A stretch of DNA of 64,000 bases from Rummeliibacillus pycnus. Its GTDB lineage: Bacteria; Bacillota; Bacilli; Bacillales_A; Planococcaceae. Both the position numbers and the translations under genes were made by a program. The stretch spans positions 3,548,423 through 3,612,422 of the forward strand of contig NZ_KZ614145.1 in assembly GCF_002884495.1 (NCBI RefSeq), written 5' to 3'. Shown here one piece after another: positions 15,541 through 24,251 of this stretch; the stretch's first letter is position 1; each line of letters opens with the position of its first letter. Below the pieces are notes generated by a model that was not told where the DNA came from, searched no databases, and saw only the letters and a list, made by a program, of their open reading frames with translations.

Positions 15541-15630
15541 TTATTTTATAAATAAAATGATAACGATAGAAAACGATAGGAGCTCAAGGAGTTTTCCACG
15601 TGGTTTACACATATGTTTATATGGTAAATT

Positions 15631-16752
15631 CTATATTGCAACCATGTTTTCAAAGATTTCTACAGTTAATTTTTCATCTTGTAAACGTAGTTCGGTCAAT
15701 ACATGTGTGTATTGTTTTAATGTAGTTTCAATGTCGCTATGGCCCAATCGCTCACTAACATAATGAATAGATGCCTTCTTATATAGCAAAACACTAGCGT
15801 GCGTATGACGTAAGCCATGAACAGTGATAGGCTCAATATTTAGTTCATCTAACAGTTTTTTTAATAGTTTATTTGCATTTGTATTACTTATTACTTTATA
15901 TTTTGAACTTGGACTAAAAAAAACTAATTGGTGAATGTTTGTAGGCATAGATATAAATAATTTTTTGAAGTAATTCATCGTTAGTCCATCCATTTTAATA
16001 ACACGAACCGATTGTTCATTTTTAGTAGCTCCAAAACCGATTGGAGAACTACTTTTATAACCCCATGTTTTATTAACTTTAATGGTGTTTTTTTCAAAGT
16101 CAAAATCATTCCTAGTCAAACCAACTAGTTCACCAAAACGCAGCCCTGAAGTTAGCCCCAAAAGTAACAAGTAATAACCTAAACCGCCATTACCATTAAT
16201 TTTTTTACAAATGCTATTTAATAACATTTTGCTTTCTCCGTAATTTAAATGCTTCTCTATTGGTTTTTTTGCCTGAACTGTCCAAGTAAGTTGGGAATTA
16301 CGTGTAAAATCAACTTGAATTATTTGTTCATCTATAGCATCTTTGACACACGATTTAATATGTCCATTAACTTTAGCTACAGTTTCTTTTGCTTTATTAG
16401 AGCCAAAATCATTTAAAAATTTTTGATAATCCATTTTCTTTATGTCTTGGATTGGAATATCAATAAAATAATCTTCCACAGCTTTTAATGAGTAGTGATA
16501 GTGCTTTAATGTGGTATTACTGACCTTTGGCTCTTTATATAGACTTATCCACTTTTTAAAGTATTCAGCAAAAGAAATTTTTTTGAGTACCGGTGATATA
16601 CCTTTTGCTAAAGATGCTTCAACCTCTGCAGCCGCAATCATTGCCTCTTTTTTTGTATGGAATCCACTTTTTCTGATGGGCTTAGATTTGCCATTAATCA
16701 CTCTACTAACTGTGTATTGCCATTTGTCCTTTCTTTTTTGAAAACTTGCCAT
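15631..16752 (-). CDS. Tyrosine-type integrase of element 2
   Basis: A 373-residue phage/ICE integrase. The N-terminal 55 residues form an AP2-like arm-binding domain (ASFQKRKDKWQYTVSRVINGKSKPIRKSGFHT is split here by key residues W11, G29, F31), a SAM-like core-binding domain follows, then the catalytic domain: Arg205 in TSGLRFGEL, His312-Arg315-His316 in VHGLRHTH, His338 in RLGHSD and Tyr348 in LKQYTHV. It ends about 170 bp from the shared att site. It differs clearly from the integrase of element 1 although both use the same tRNA end. The start follows a run of purines; no strong AGGAGG is seen. Confidence 0.93.
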   Translation of the reverse strand: MASFQKRKDKWQYTVSRVINGKSKPIRKSGFHTKKEAMIAAAEVEASLAKGISPVLKKISFAEYFKKWISLYKEPKVSNTTLKHYHYSLKAVEDYFIDIPIQDIKKMDYQKFLNDFGSNKAKETVAKVNGHIKSCVKDAIDEQIIQVDFTRNSQLTWTVQAKKPIEKHLNYGESKMLLNSICKKINGNGGLGYYLLLLGLTSGLRFGELVGLTRNDFDFEKNTIKVNKTWGYKSSSPIGFGATKNEQSVRVIKMDGLTMNYFKKLFISMPTNIHQLVFFSPSSKYKVISNTNANKLLKKLLDELNIEPITVHGLRHTHASVLLYKKASIHYVSERLGHSDIETTLKQYTHVLTELRLQDEKLTVEIFENMVAI

Positions 16753-17127
16753 TTATTAAAACCCCCTTTTATATCTAAAGGGTAATCGAGAAAATAACAG
16801 GTCACCCTTATCATATATTGTTTATGCTTTAATTTGCAAAGTATATTTATATATCTATAAATGTTATATAACAATAGAAAATAAAAGTGAAATTTTGGAG
16901 GTTCGAGCAACAAAATTAAAATTAAGAACTAATAAAGCTATGTAAATAAAATGAAATTAGTGAATTATTTGTCTTTTTATTGACTATACTTATAAATTTT
17001 TATTAACAATAGTCAAAATAATTAGTATAGCCATTCTATAAGTAAATAAACTTGTTAATTTATTCCAAGTGGTATATTTAAATTTACAATGCGCAAGATA
17101 TCAGTGTAAACAAGGAGGTGAATTTAA
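16753..17127. promoter_or_regulatory. Divergent control region between integrase 2 and the XRE gene
   Basis: About 375 bp without a gene. It holds one copy of the element-specific repeat GGTTCGAGCAACAAA (16900-16914) and an inverted repeat TTGACTAT...ATAGTCAA (16980-17016) that could be an operator of the XRE regulator. AAGGAGGTG precedes the XRE start. Confidence 0.55.
16900..16914 (+). repeat. Island control repeat GGTTCGAGCAACAAA, copy 1
   Basis: An exact 15-bp match to 20311-20325. Upstream similarity continues (ATAAAA about 20 bp before, then AATTT). Both copies stand 100-150 bp upstream of minus-strand genes: integrase 2 and the replication gene. Confidence 0.6.
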
Positions 17128-17388
17128 ATGAAAAAAAGACTTTCAAAAATCTTCCAAGAAAATTTATATTGGATAAGAAAGAAGGTGCAAGCCATAAGTG
17201 TTCAAAAATTAGGGAGGCTATCAAAAGTTGACCCTGCCACTATAAGCCTAATTGAAAGGGGATTAAGAAGTCCAAGTCTAGATACGGTTGAAAAGCTTGC
17301 TATGGGATTAAGTGTTGATGTAGGTGAACTTTTAGAAGAAAAGGATATAGAGGACGGCAGGGATAAGAATGTCGATGAATGGAACTGA
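17128..17388 (+). CDS. XRE-family helix-turn-helix regulator
   Basis: An 86-residue Cro/CI-type protein. The HTH covers about residues 22-48 (VQKLGRLSKVDPATISLIERG), followed by the usual LRSPSLDTVEKLAMGLSVDVGELLE. AAGGAGGTG lies 8 nt before the ATG. Its end overlaps the next gene by 20 bp, so regulator and nuclease-like partner are made together. It may control its own operon and other island promoters. Confidence 0.88.
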   Translation: MKKRLSKIFQENLYWIRKKVQAISVQKLGRLSKVDPATISLIERGLRSPSLDTVEKLAMGLSVDVGELLEEKDIEDGRDKNVDEWN

Positions 17389-18355
17389 AAATGAGTTCAT
17401 TATGAGTTTCGGTTTAAAAGAGAATAAAGGTATTCTAGAAAAAGTATTAGGTCTAGAATTGGTCGAAGTAAAATTAGAAAAAAAATATGAAGGCTTTCAG
17501 AAAAATTTCATGATAGACATATATGCATTAGAGAAAAACTCTAATATTCCAGTATATGTGGAGAATATATTAACTGTATCTGATGGGCCTCATCAAACAA
17601 AACTACTTGAATTTATTGACAATATTGAAACTGGAATTATTGTTTATCAAGCTCCAGATTTCCTAAAGATGCATGTTATAGAATTGAGAGAGGCAGTAAA
17701 AGGAAAGAACATTAATCTTTATTTTGTAAAAATCAATAAAAGTGCAATTGATTTAAGCAAGATACTTAATTCTAAGGTCCATAAGCTGCTGGTATACAAT
17801 CATTTAAATATGTTTAACAACATACAAAACCCTTTAGAACTTCTGACTGAAATAAGTATTATTAAACCACTAAAGGGAAAGATTGAGCCCATGGAGGAAA
17901 ATATCGAAAATATGGAAAGGTATCTTAAAAATACCTATCTTATAGATAGGTTACGCTCGACATTTCCATACTTCTTTTCCTTTCAACGAGAAAAATCTAA
18001 TATCGACAAAATTCCCACCTTGAGATTTGGAGCTGGAAAAGCTGATATTAATTTGTATATTTCTGTTGAAAGTAAAAATTGGGCATTTGTAGAACTAAGT
18101 TTTGCAAAGAAAAGCAAAAAAATCTTTCATATTATTAAGGAAAAGGAGGAACGTGCAAAGAAGTTAATCGGAAATGAGTTAGAATTTGTGAATAATAAGC
18201 ACAAAATTATTTATCGATTCAAAGCACGTAAAAGTGTAGTTGAAACTGTTGATATACTCATTCCAATTGCTGAAAAATTTATACAAGCGTTTTCTAACTA
18301 CACATATTATCCTGATGAACCAGAAATGTGGGAGGAATTTGATTATAGCTTGTAA
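17369..18355 (+). CDS. Nuclease-like protein with DUF4268-type C-terminal half
   Basis: A 328-residue protein encoded with the XRE regulator. Residues 45-85 read DIYALEKNSNIPVYVEN, then SDGPHQTKLLEF; this resembles the D...(E/Q)xK-type core of DUF91/PD-(D/E)XK-like proteins, though the expected Lys after VEN is Ile. The C-terminal part (LRFGAGKADINLYISVESKNWAFVELSF...WEEFDY) resembles DUF4268 domains. Such proteins occur in mobile islands and may be nucleases acting in defence. Both domain calls are by eye and tentative. Confidence 0.5.
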   Translation: MSMNGTENEFIMSFGLKENKGILEKVLGLELVEVKLEKKYEGFQKNFMIDIYALEKNSNIPVYVENILTVSDGPHQTKLLEFIDNIETGIIVYQAPDFLKMHVIELREAVKGKNINLYFVKINKSAIDLSKILNSKVHKLLVYNHLNMFNNIQNPLELLTEISIIKPLKGKIEPMEENIENMERYLKNTYLIDRLRSTFPYFFSFQREKSNIDKIPTLRFGAGKADINLYISVESKNWAFVELSFAKKSKKIFHIIKEKEERAKKLIGNELEFVNNKHKIIYRFKARKSVVETVDILIPIAEKFIQAFSNYTYYPDEPEMWEEFDYSL

Positions 18356-18390
18356 ATTGTAGAAGATTTATTGTTATTAAAGATAAGTAT

Positions 18391-18417
18391 GCACCAGTTT
18401 CATATCGTGGCTGGTGC
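18391..18417 (+). terminator. Hairpin after the XRE/nuclease-like unit
   Basis: GCACCAG and CTGGTGC arms followed by TTCTATTA. The T-run is weak. Confidence 0.5.
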
Positions 18418-18520
18418 TTCTATTAGGTATCCTTTTTTATAAAATTGATGTAAATTGTAATGTTTTATATTTATGTTATGAATAAATTAGATGTATACTT
18501 TCTAAATGAGGTGATACATA

Positions 18521-18832
18521 ATGGAAATAAAAATTCATACAGGAAGTTCAGAAGACTCTGCAGCACAAGTCTTAAAAGCTGCTACAATTATAGGAGAAAT
18601 AAAGAAAGTTAGTCATTCTCGTAAGAAGAATTCACAACCTTTTTTTGAAACTATTATTACGGGTAAAGAGGGAAAGATTATAGTATTAGAAGATTTATCA
18701 TCTGGATTTAATGGAAGAGGACCTGATGAGTTAACAAAAGTATTGCTAACGTTGGGATTTGATAAACAGGATGTTGAGTATCATGTTTTGATAAATGATA
18801 ATAATGAACATACATTTACTTTAGAAAAATAA
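18521..18832 (+). CDS. Hypothetical island protein
   Basis: A 103-residue protein (MEIKIHTGSSEDSAAQVLKAATIIGEI...EHTFTLEK) with GAGGTG before the ATG. A mixed alpha/beta fold is likely. I do not recognise it. It stands alone between two hairpins. Confidence 0.55.
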   Translation: MEIKIHTGSSEDSAAQVLKAATIIGEIKKVSHSRKKNSQPFFETIITGKEGKIIVLEDLSSGFNGRGPDELTKVLLTLGFDKQDVEYHVLINDNNEHTFTLEK

Positions 18833-18854
18833 CAATTATGAGCAAGAAATTGAA

Positions 18855-18886
18855 GGGGTAACTTGTTTGGAATAGCAGGTTACCCC
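18855..18886. terminator. Bidirectional terminator between convergent genes
   Basis: GGGGTAAC and GTTACCCC arms. AAATAAAA on the right side gives a T-rich tail for the minus-strand DUF771 gene. Confidence 0.65.
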
Positions 18887-18898
18887 AAATAAAATAGT

Positions 18899-19219
18899 TT
18901 AATTTGCAAAAAAATCTCCAAAATGTTTGTCCAAAAATTTTGCCATTAATCGAGCTTGGAAAGACCAAGTTTGCCCTCGTTTTTCAGGATAAAATACAAA
19001 CCCTCCATTTTTAATATCCAATATTTTACGATATTTATTAGGGTAAAGAATATTTTCTTTAATCCACTCGCATTTTTTGTTTGTCTTTTTTTCCAAATCT
19101 TTCATTGACCAATATGTACCCATAAGACTTTCTTCTTTTAATTCTTCTAGTTCAATTTTTTTGATTAGAACAAATTCTTCTGGAATTGTAATAGTTACGT
19201 TAGTTGATAATTGTTGCAT
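18899..19219 (-). CDS. DUF771 family protein
   Basis: A 106-residue protein with the DUF771 pattern: IPEEFVLIKKIELEELKEE, then YWSMKDLEKKTNKKCEWIKENIL, NGGFVFYPEKRGQTWSFQARLMAKFLDKHF. The family is known from Firmicute prophages and chromosomal islands; its action is unknown and DNA binding is suspected. The second ATG (19219) has GGAGGG at good spacing. It stands next to the replication gene, as such genes often do on islands. Confidence 0.8.
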   Translation of the reverse strand: MQQLSTNVTITIPEEFVLIKKIELEELKEESLMGTYWSMKDLEKKTNKKCEWIKENILYPNKYRKILDIKNGGFVFYPEKRGQTWSFQARLMAKFLDKHFGDFFAN

Positions 19220-19267
19220 AAACATCCCTCCAAATAATTTTTATTGAATTTATTGTATGTATATCTT

Positions 19268-20209
19268 TTAAGACAGTTTTTTTAATGTATTGAAATAATA
19301 CTTTTGTAAGCTATGTATATGTATAATACCTGCAGTATCAGGTATTAAAATAGGATTTATTTTTAAAGTATCTAAATATGTCATCCATTTACGGAAAGTC
19401 TTTGGATTATAGGATGATTTCACTTTGTCAATTCCTTCTTTATTTATTCGCTCTAATAATTGAATCAACTTAGTTTTTTCTTTTTCTTTCAGGGTGGATT
19501 TCATAATCTTCTTAAAGGCAATACTCGAAGTGTAATAATCCCCACAGTGTATAAAATTTAAGAAGTATTGTTCAAAATATTTTTCAAATAGAAATAGATG
19601 TAGAAAAGTGAATAATTGTTTTGGCTTGCCATGTCGATGACATTGTCTATATATATGAGCATTTGAAAGCTTTACTTCGACACGTAACATGTCTTTTTCA
19701 TAAGAACGAATCTTTTCTTGTTTAGCAAGACGTTCGGCAACTTTGTCATATACAATAACCTCAACGGACTTTGACTTATAAAGCATTGATGTCTTATACG
19801 AATTGTTTTGCTGCATTCTACGGTATGCTCCAGGTAGTTTCTTTAGCAATTTCAGTATTTGTTGACGTATCTTAGCATTTGGAATATAAGCATTGAAACT
19901 AAAGTCGAATCTTGTTAGATTATGTTCGAAAAATAAATTTTCATCATTAAACAGTATAGATAGGCAATTTATTAGATATTTTTTTATGTATGTATAATCA
20001 CTTTCTTTAACAAGGGTTCTACCTAAGATTTCTACAACGTCCACAAAAATAGAACATGCCAATTTATTCTTTCTGTATAAAATAAAATGTAATCCTCTAC
20101 GATTATATTGCCGCATTACAACATTACAAGATTTGTGTCTATGAACCATTTCAAAGTAATGTAAATGTTCGGGTTCTAAATCAATTAATATACTTAGTGT
20201 ATGTACCAT
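19268..20209 (-). CDS. Phage/plasmid replication protein, gene II/X-like (rolling-circle type)
   Basis: A 313-residue protein with features of the G2P/gene II-X family: RFDFSFNAY, a central VEVIVYDKVAERL and LRVEVKLS, in the order seen in that family. Such proteins nick a double-strand origin and drive rolling-circle replication. AAGGAGG lies 7 nt before the ATG at 20209 (an in-frame ATG at 20215 overlaps the site). The presence of a Rep without conjugation genes suggests the excised island replicates. The family call rests on a few motifs. Confidence 0.6.
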   Translation of the reverse strand: MVHTLSILIDLEPEHLHYFEMVHRHKSCNVVMRQYNRRGLHFILYRKNKLACSIFVDVVEILGRTLVKESDYTYIKKYLINCLSILFNDENLFFEHNLTRFDFSFNAYIPNAKIRQQILKLLKKLPGAYRRMQQNNSYKTSMLYKSKSVEVIVYDKVAERLAKQEKIRSYEKDMLRVEVKLSNAHIYRQCHRHGKPKQLFTFLHLFLFEKYFEQYFLNFIHCGDYYTSSIAFKKIMKSTLKEKEKTKLIQLLERINKEGIDKVKSSYNPKTFRKWMTYLDTLKINPILIPDTAGIIHIHSLQKYYFNTLKKLS

Positions 20210-20215
20210 ATGCAT

Positions 20216-20407
20216 TCCTCCTTTTTCATAGAAAATCCCTCAATGAAGACCTCTATTTTTACTTCTCACAGATATCATATTGCAAATAAAATAAAAAATA
20301 TAATTTAGACGGTTCGAGCAACAAATTTTTTCAAAAAAGCTTTATTACAGTTATGAAAGTAAACCTAAAGCAATATAATAATAAAAATTTTATAAGGGGG
20401 AGATTAT
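20216..20407. promoter_or_regulatory. Divergent control region of rep and the regulator gene
   Basis: It holds the second GGTTCGAGCAACAAA copy (20311-20325) and AAGGGGGAG before the rightward gene. It is a possible site of rep control or of the replication origin. Confidence 0.45.
20311..20325 (+). repeat. Island control repeat GGTTCGAGCAACAAA, copy 2
   Basis: Identical to 16900-16914. Seen on the minus strand it reads TTTGTTGCTCGAACC upstream of rep; TTGCTC could serve as a -35 box in both places. Confidence 0.6.
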
Positions 20408-20881
20408 ATGAATGAAGTTGAATTTAGAAGTCTAGTAGCAGAGGAGAGAGTAAAATATGTAAATGATTATTTGATGAAGAACATGAAATTAAAGGAGGTA
20501 GCAATAAATCTAGGCATTGCTTATTCAAGCATGACAAGTTTATTAAATAAAGACGGTTACCGTTATTCACGTCAACAAAAGCAATATGTTCCATTAGAAG
20601 GTAATGATAATAAAGGTGAACATAAGGAAGAAGATGTTTTATTATACATAAAGGAAAATGAAGCAACATTACGAAGAATTATAGAATTCTATAACTCGGC
20701 TTCTTTAATTATTAGTCCAAAAGTATATGATAATGGAGCAAAGTTTGTAACAAAGAATTTTAAAATTAACACAGCAATCTTAAATGAATTCCAAACATTA
20801 ATGAGTGAAAAGTACCCTCAATATCGTTTGCAAGATGCTATATCGCAAGCAATTCTTGATTTTATTGGGAGATATAAATAA
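20408..20881 (+). CDS. HTH regulator of element 2, possible replication or copy control
   Basis: A 157-residue protein. Residues 25-50 form a helix-turn-helix (MKLKEVAINLGIAYSSMTSLLNK). The middle is acidic, and the C-terminal 50 residues (NFKINTAILNEFQTLMSEKYPQYRLQDAISQAILDF) resemble a ribbon-helix-helix-like end. It is divergent from rep across a shared control region, which suggests control of rep. A strong terminator follows. Confidence 0.6.
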   Translation: MNEVEFRSLVAEERVKYVNDYLMKNMKLKEVAINLGIAYSSMTSLLNKDGYRYSRQQKQYVPLEGNDNKGEHKEEDVLLYIKENEATLRRIIEFYNSASLIISPKVYDNGAKFVTKNFKINTAILNEFQTLMSEKYPQYRLQDAISQAILDFIGRYK

Positions 20882-20925
20882 AAGGGCATTCTCAAAGCCT
20901 AGTTGACTTTGGGAATGCCTTTCTA
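20881..20925 (+). terminator. Terminator after the HTH regulator
   Basis: AAAGGGCATTCTCAAAG and CTTTGGGAATGCCTTT form a 16-bp stem with one mismatch region, followed by CTATTG. Confidence 0.8.
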
Positions 20926-21012
20926 TTGTTAATACGCTTAATTTGACTATATATTTCTATTAAAATAGCCAAACATATCCTTATAAAAAATGGGAATATC
21001 TATAATATCTCA

Positions 21013-21041
21013 TTGACAATAGTGTAAAATAATAATAAATA
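21013..21041 (+). promoter_or_regulatory. Promoter of the hsd operon
   Basis: TTGACA (21013-21018), 17-bp spacer, TAAATA (21036-21041), about 29 bp before the hsdR start. An inverted repeat TTGACTAT...ATAGCCAA lies upstream at 20943-20972. Confidence 0.6.
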
Positions 21042-21069
21042 TATATTTAATTTAAGGGTGGGTGTTGGT

Positions 21070-23412
21070 ATGAAATCTAAATATGAAATGACAGAAGAAG
21101 ATATTAAATTAAAATACATAACGCCAGCATTGCAAAAAGCAGGATGGGATATTCAAAATGATATTTTTTGTGAATACAATTTCACAGATGGTCGTATTAT
21201 TGTTCGGGGTAATTTAACTGCACGTGGAAAAAGAAAAAAGGCAGATTACCTTCTATACTATAAAAAGAATTATCCCATTGCGATTGTAGAAGCAAAGGAT
21301 AATAAGCATGAAGTAGGGGCTGGAATGCAGCAGGCTCTTGACTATGCAGGGGTATTAGATGTACCATTTGCTTTTTCATCTAATGGTGATGGATTTATTG
21401 AACATAACCGATTAACAGGTGTAGAACGCGAACTGACATTAGATGAATTTCCAACAAAAGAAGAATTATTGGAAAGATATATGTGCGATGCACAGATAAC
21501 TCCTGAACAAGAGAAGATAATCAAAGAGCCTTATTATTTCCAATTGGGAGATAAAACACCTCGTTATTATCAAAGAGTTGCAATTAACCGCACAGTTGAA
21601 GCAATAGCTAATGGACAAGATAAGGTTTTGCTCGTAATGGCCACTGGAACAGGTAAAACCTATACAGCTTTCCAGATTATTTATCGTCTATGGAAATCAG
21701 GTATGAAAAAGAAAGTACTGTTTTTAGCAGATAGAAATGTACTTGTCGACCAAACGATGGAAAATGATTTTAAACCTTTTGAAAAAGTAATGACCAAAAT
21801 ACAGGGGCGAAAATTAGATAGTTCATATGAAATTTATCTAGCTTTGTATCATCAATTAGCTGGTGGGGATGGGGAAGAACCGTTCCGTCAATTTAAGCCT
21901 GACTTTTTTGACTTGATTATTATAGATGAAGCACATCGAGGTTCAGCAAAAGAAGAAAGTCGCTGGCGTAAAGTATTGGAATACTTTGATACAGAAGGTA
22001 CGACTCAAATTGGTTTAACTGCAACGCCAAAAGAAACTAAAGAAGCATCAAATATTTCATATTTTGGTGAACCAATTTACACATACACATTAAATCAGGG
22101 AATTGATGATGGATTCTTAGCACCTTATAAAGTAATGCGGATTAGTATGGATAAAGATTTAGAAGGTTATCGCCCTGAAAAAGGAAAGCATGACATGTAC
22201 GGTCAAGAAATCGAGGATAGAGAATATAATCAAAAGGATTTTGATAAAAATATTGTTATCGATAAACGTACAGAAGTGGTTGCAAAACGGATTACAGAAT
22301 ATTTAAAAAAAACTGATAGATTTGCAAAAACAATTGTATTTTGTGTAGATATAGACCACGCAGAACGTATGAGAAGAGCTTTAATAAATGAAAATAGCGA
22401 CCTTGTTGCACAAAACGATAAATATGTTATGCGTATTACAGGGGATAATCAGGAAGGTAAGGCGCAGCTATATTATTTTACTGATAGAGAAAGTAAGTAT
22501 CCAACATTAGTGACTACTTCTAAACTTTTAACGACTGGTGTAGACGCCAAAACATGTAAGTTAATTGTGCTGGATTCAAATATCAATTCAATGACAGAAT
22601 TCAAACAAATTATCGGCCGTGGAACACGTTTAGATGTAGAACATGGTAAAGAATATTTCACAATTATGGATTTCAGAAATGCTAGTCGGTTGTTCGCTGA
22701 CCCTGATTTTGACGGAGACCCAATAATTATTATGGATGTGCCAGAAGACGGTGATATGGGCGATGCACCGGATGAACAAGGACAAGAAGGATTCGATAAT
22801 ATTCCAGAGGAAATGGATGATTTTGAGGATGATAACGATGGAAAGCACCGCCATAAATATCGAGTAAATGATGTTGATGTTAAAATCATAAATGAGCGTG
22901 TTCAATATTATGATGTTGGCGGTAAATTAATTACTGAAAGTTTAATTGACTATACAAAGAAAAACATTCGCAATGAATATGCAACATTGGATAACTTCAT
23001 TCATAAATGGAACACAGAAGAGAAAAAAGAAGTTATACTAAATACATTAGAAGAAAAGGGTATATTGTTAGATGCTGTTCGAGAACAAACAAATTTTCAA
23101 GATGTGGATGAATTTGATTTGATTTTGCATTTAGCATTTGACCAACCACCACTTACAAAAGCTGAACGAGTCAATAATGTTAAAAAACGTGGTTATATCT
23201 ATCAATATAAAGATGAGGCTCGAGAAGTTTTAGAATTACTTCTCGAAAAATACAAAAATGAAGGAATTACTGAAATTGAGGATATAGAAGTATTAAAGTT
23301 AAACGAGTTTCAAAAATATGGAAGCCCAATGAGAATTGCAAACACCTTTGGGGGTAAGAAGAAATACTTAGATGCCGTTAAAAGACTAAAAGAAGAAATA
23401 TATATATCTTAA
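21070..23412 (+). CDS. hsdR: Type I restriction enzyme, R subunit (HsdR)
   Basis: A 780-residue translocating and cleaving subunit. The N-terminal nuclease has ADYLLYYKKNYPIAIVEAK, with Asp59 and Glu74-x-Lys76 as the PD-(D/E)XK core. The helicase/translocase has Walker A ATGTGKT, DEAH box IIDEAHRG, GLTATP and the motif VI-like QIIGRGTR. The length fits the shorter HsdR types. An acidic insert (PEDGDMGDAPDEQGQEG...) separates the helicase from the C-terminal domain. ATG 21070 has AGGGTGGG upstream; GTG 21058 is possible. First gene of hsdR-abi-hsdM-hsdS. Confidence 0.95.
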   Translation: MKSKYEMTEEDIKLKYITPALQKAGWDIQNDIFCEYNFTDGRIIVRGNLTARGKRKKADYLLYYKKNYPIAIVEAKDNKHEVGAGMQQALDYAGVLDVPFAFSSNGDGFIEHNRLTGVERELTLDEFPTKEELLERYMCDAQITPEQEKIIKEPYYFQLGDKTPRYYQRVAINRTVEAIANGQDKVLLVMATGTGKTYTAFQIIYRLWKSGMKKKVLFLADRNVLVDQTMENDFKPFEKVMTKIQGRKLDSSYEIYLALYHQLAGGDGEEPFRQFKPDFFDLIIIDEAHRGSAKEESRWRKVLEYFDTEGTTQIGLTATPKETKEASNISYFGEPIYTYTLNQGIDDGFLAPYKVMRISMDKDLEGYRPEKGKHDMYGQEIEDREYNQKDFDKNIVIDKRTEVVAKRITEYLKKTDRFAKTIVFCVDIDHAERMRRALINENSDLVAQNDKYVMRITGDNQEGKAQLYYFTDRESKYPTLVTTSKLLTTGVDAKTCKLIVLDSNINSMTEFKQIIGRGTRLDVEHGKEYFTIMDFRNASRLFADPDFDGDPIIIMDVPEDGDMGDAPDEQGQEGFDNIPEEMDDFEDDNDGKHRHKYRVNDVDVKIINERVQYYDVGGKLITESLIDYTKKNIRNEYATLDNFIHKWNTEEKKEVILNTLEEKGILLDAVREQTNFQDVDEFDLILHLAFDQPPLTKAERVNNVKKRGYIYQYKDEAREVLELLLEKYKNEGITEIEDIEVLKLNEFQKYGSPMRIANTFGGKKKYLDAVKRLKEEIYIS

Positions 23413-23434
23413 TAAATAGGGTGAGAAAAATATA

Positions 23435-24223
23435 ATGGAATGGCCAGCGAAAGTAGATAGAATTTGGTTTGAGAAATTATTTAAAATGAATACAGGGTAT
23501 GTTCTAAATTTCAGCAATGCTTCTTTTCAACAATTTGTCCTTACCTCTACAGGGAGAGATATATTGTCAGATGAATATAGCAATTACGGTACTTCAAAGG
23601 CAAATCGTTTAAGAAGCTTTTGGGATAAAGAAGACGAGTCCGTTGTATATAACCTACTCAAAGATTTAGTGAGGTATTGGAAAGAGTGTAAAGACGCATA
23701 TGAAATAGAGATAACAAGTGAAGAAGAAAAAGACTATCAAAAATGTTTATCTATTTTAGAAAGTTTTACTGGTAGTATTTCATATGAAAAATTAGATAAA
23801 TTATATGTTGATGTCCTAAATATATCAAAAAGTATGCCTAAATTAGTAACAGACATTAAAGAAAATATGAAAAATAACAAACCAGAATTAGCGCTAGATA
23901 GACTTCATACATTTTCTATGCAGTATTTTAGAAGTTTATGTAAAAAACATAATATTGGATATGTTCGAGACGATGCCTTGCATACTATTTTTAAAAATTA
24001 TAGAGAATATATTGAACAATTAAAAGTGATTGATTCTACTATGACAATTCAGATATTGAAGAGTACAACTAACCTATTAAATGAATATAATAAAGTTAGA
24101 AATCATGAAAGTTTTGCTCACCCCAATGAAGTATTAAATACTATAGAGAGCAAATTAATTTGTGATAATATGGTAAATATTATTAAGTTTTGTGACCAAT
24201 TAGAAGAAGTAATAGACAGTTAG
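23435..24223 (+). CDS. Abi/HEPN protein inserted in the hsd operon
   Basis: A 262-residue helical protein. The N-terminal part (GYVLNFSNASFQQFV...YGTSKANRLRSFW) is a conserved pattern of proteins annotated as abortive infection. The C-terminal part (KSTTNLLNEYNKVRNHESFAHPNE) matches the Abi_C/HEPN type, with R-N-x5-H fitting R-x4-6-H. HEPN proteins of this kind are mostly ribonucleases. It sits between hsdR and hsdM with short spacers (22 and 28 bp), so it is co-expressed with the restriction enzyme. It could act as a back-up if restriction fails, as PrrC does with EcoprrI. That role is inference. Confidence 0.72.
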   Translation: MEWPAKVDRIWFEKLFKMNTGYVLNFSNASFQQFVLTSTGRDILSDEYSNYGTSKANRLRSFWDKEDESVVYNLLKDLVRYWKECKDAYEIEITSEEEKDYQKCLSILESFTGSISYEKLDKLYVDVLNISKSMPKLVTDIKENMKNNKPELALDRLHTFSMQYFRSLCKKHNIGYVRDDALHTIFKNYREYIEQLKVIDSTMTIQILKSTTNLLNEYNKVRNHESFAHPNEVLNTIESKLICDNMVNIIKFCDQLEEVIDS

Positions 24224-24251
24224 TATTTAGAATGAAGAGGTATAATAAATA

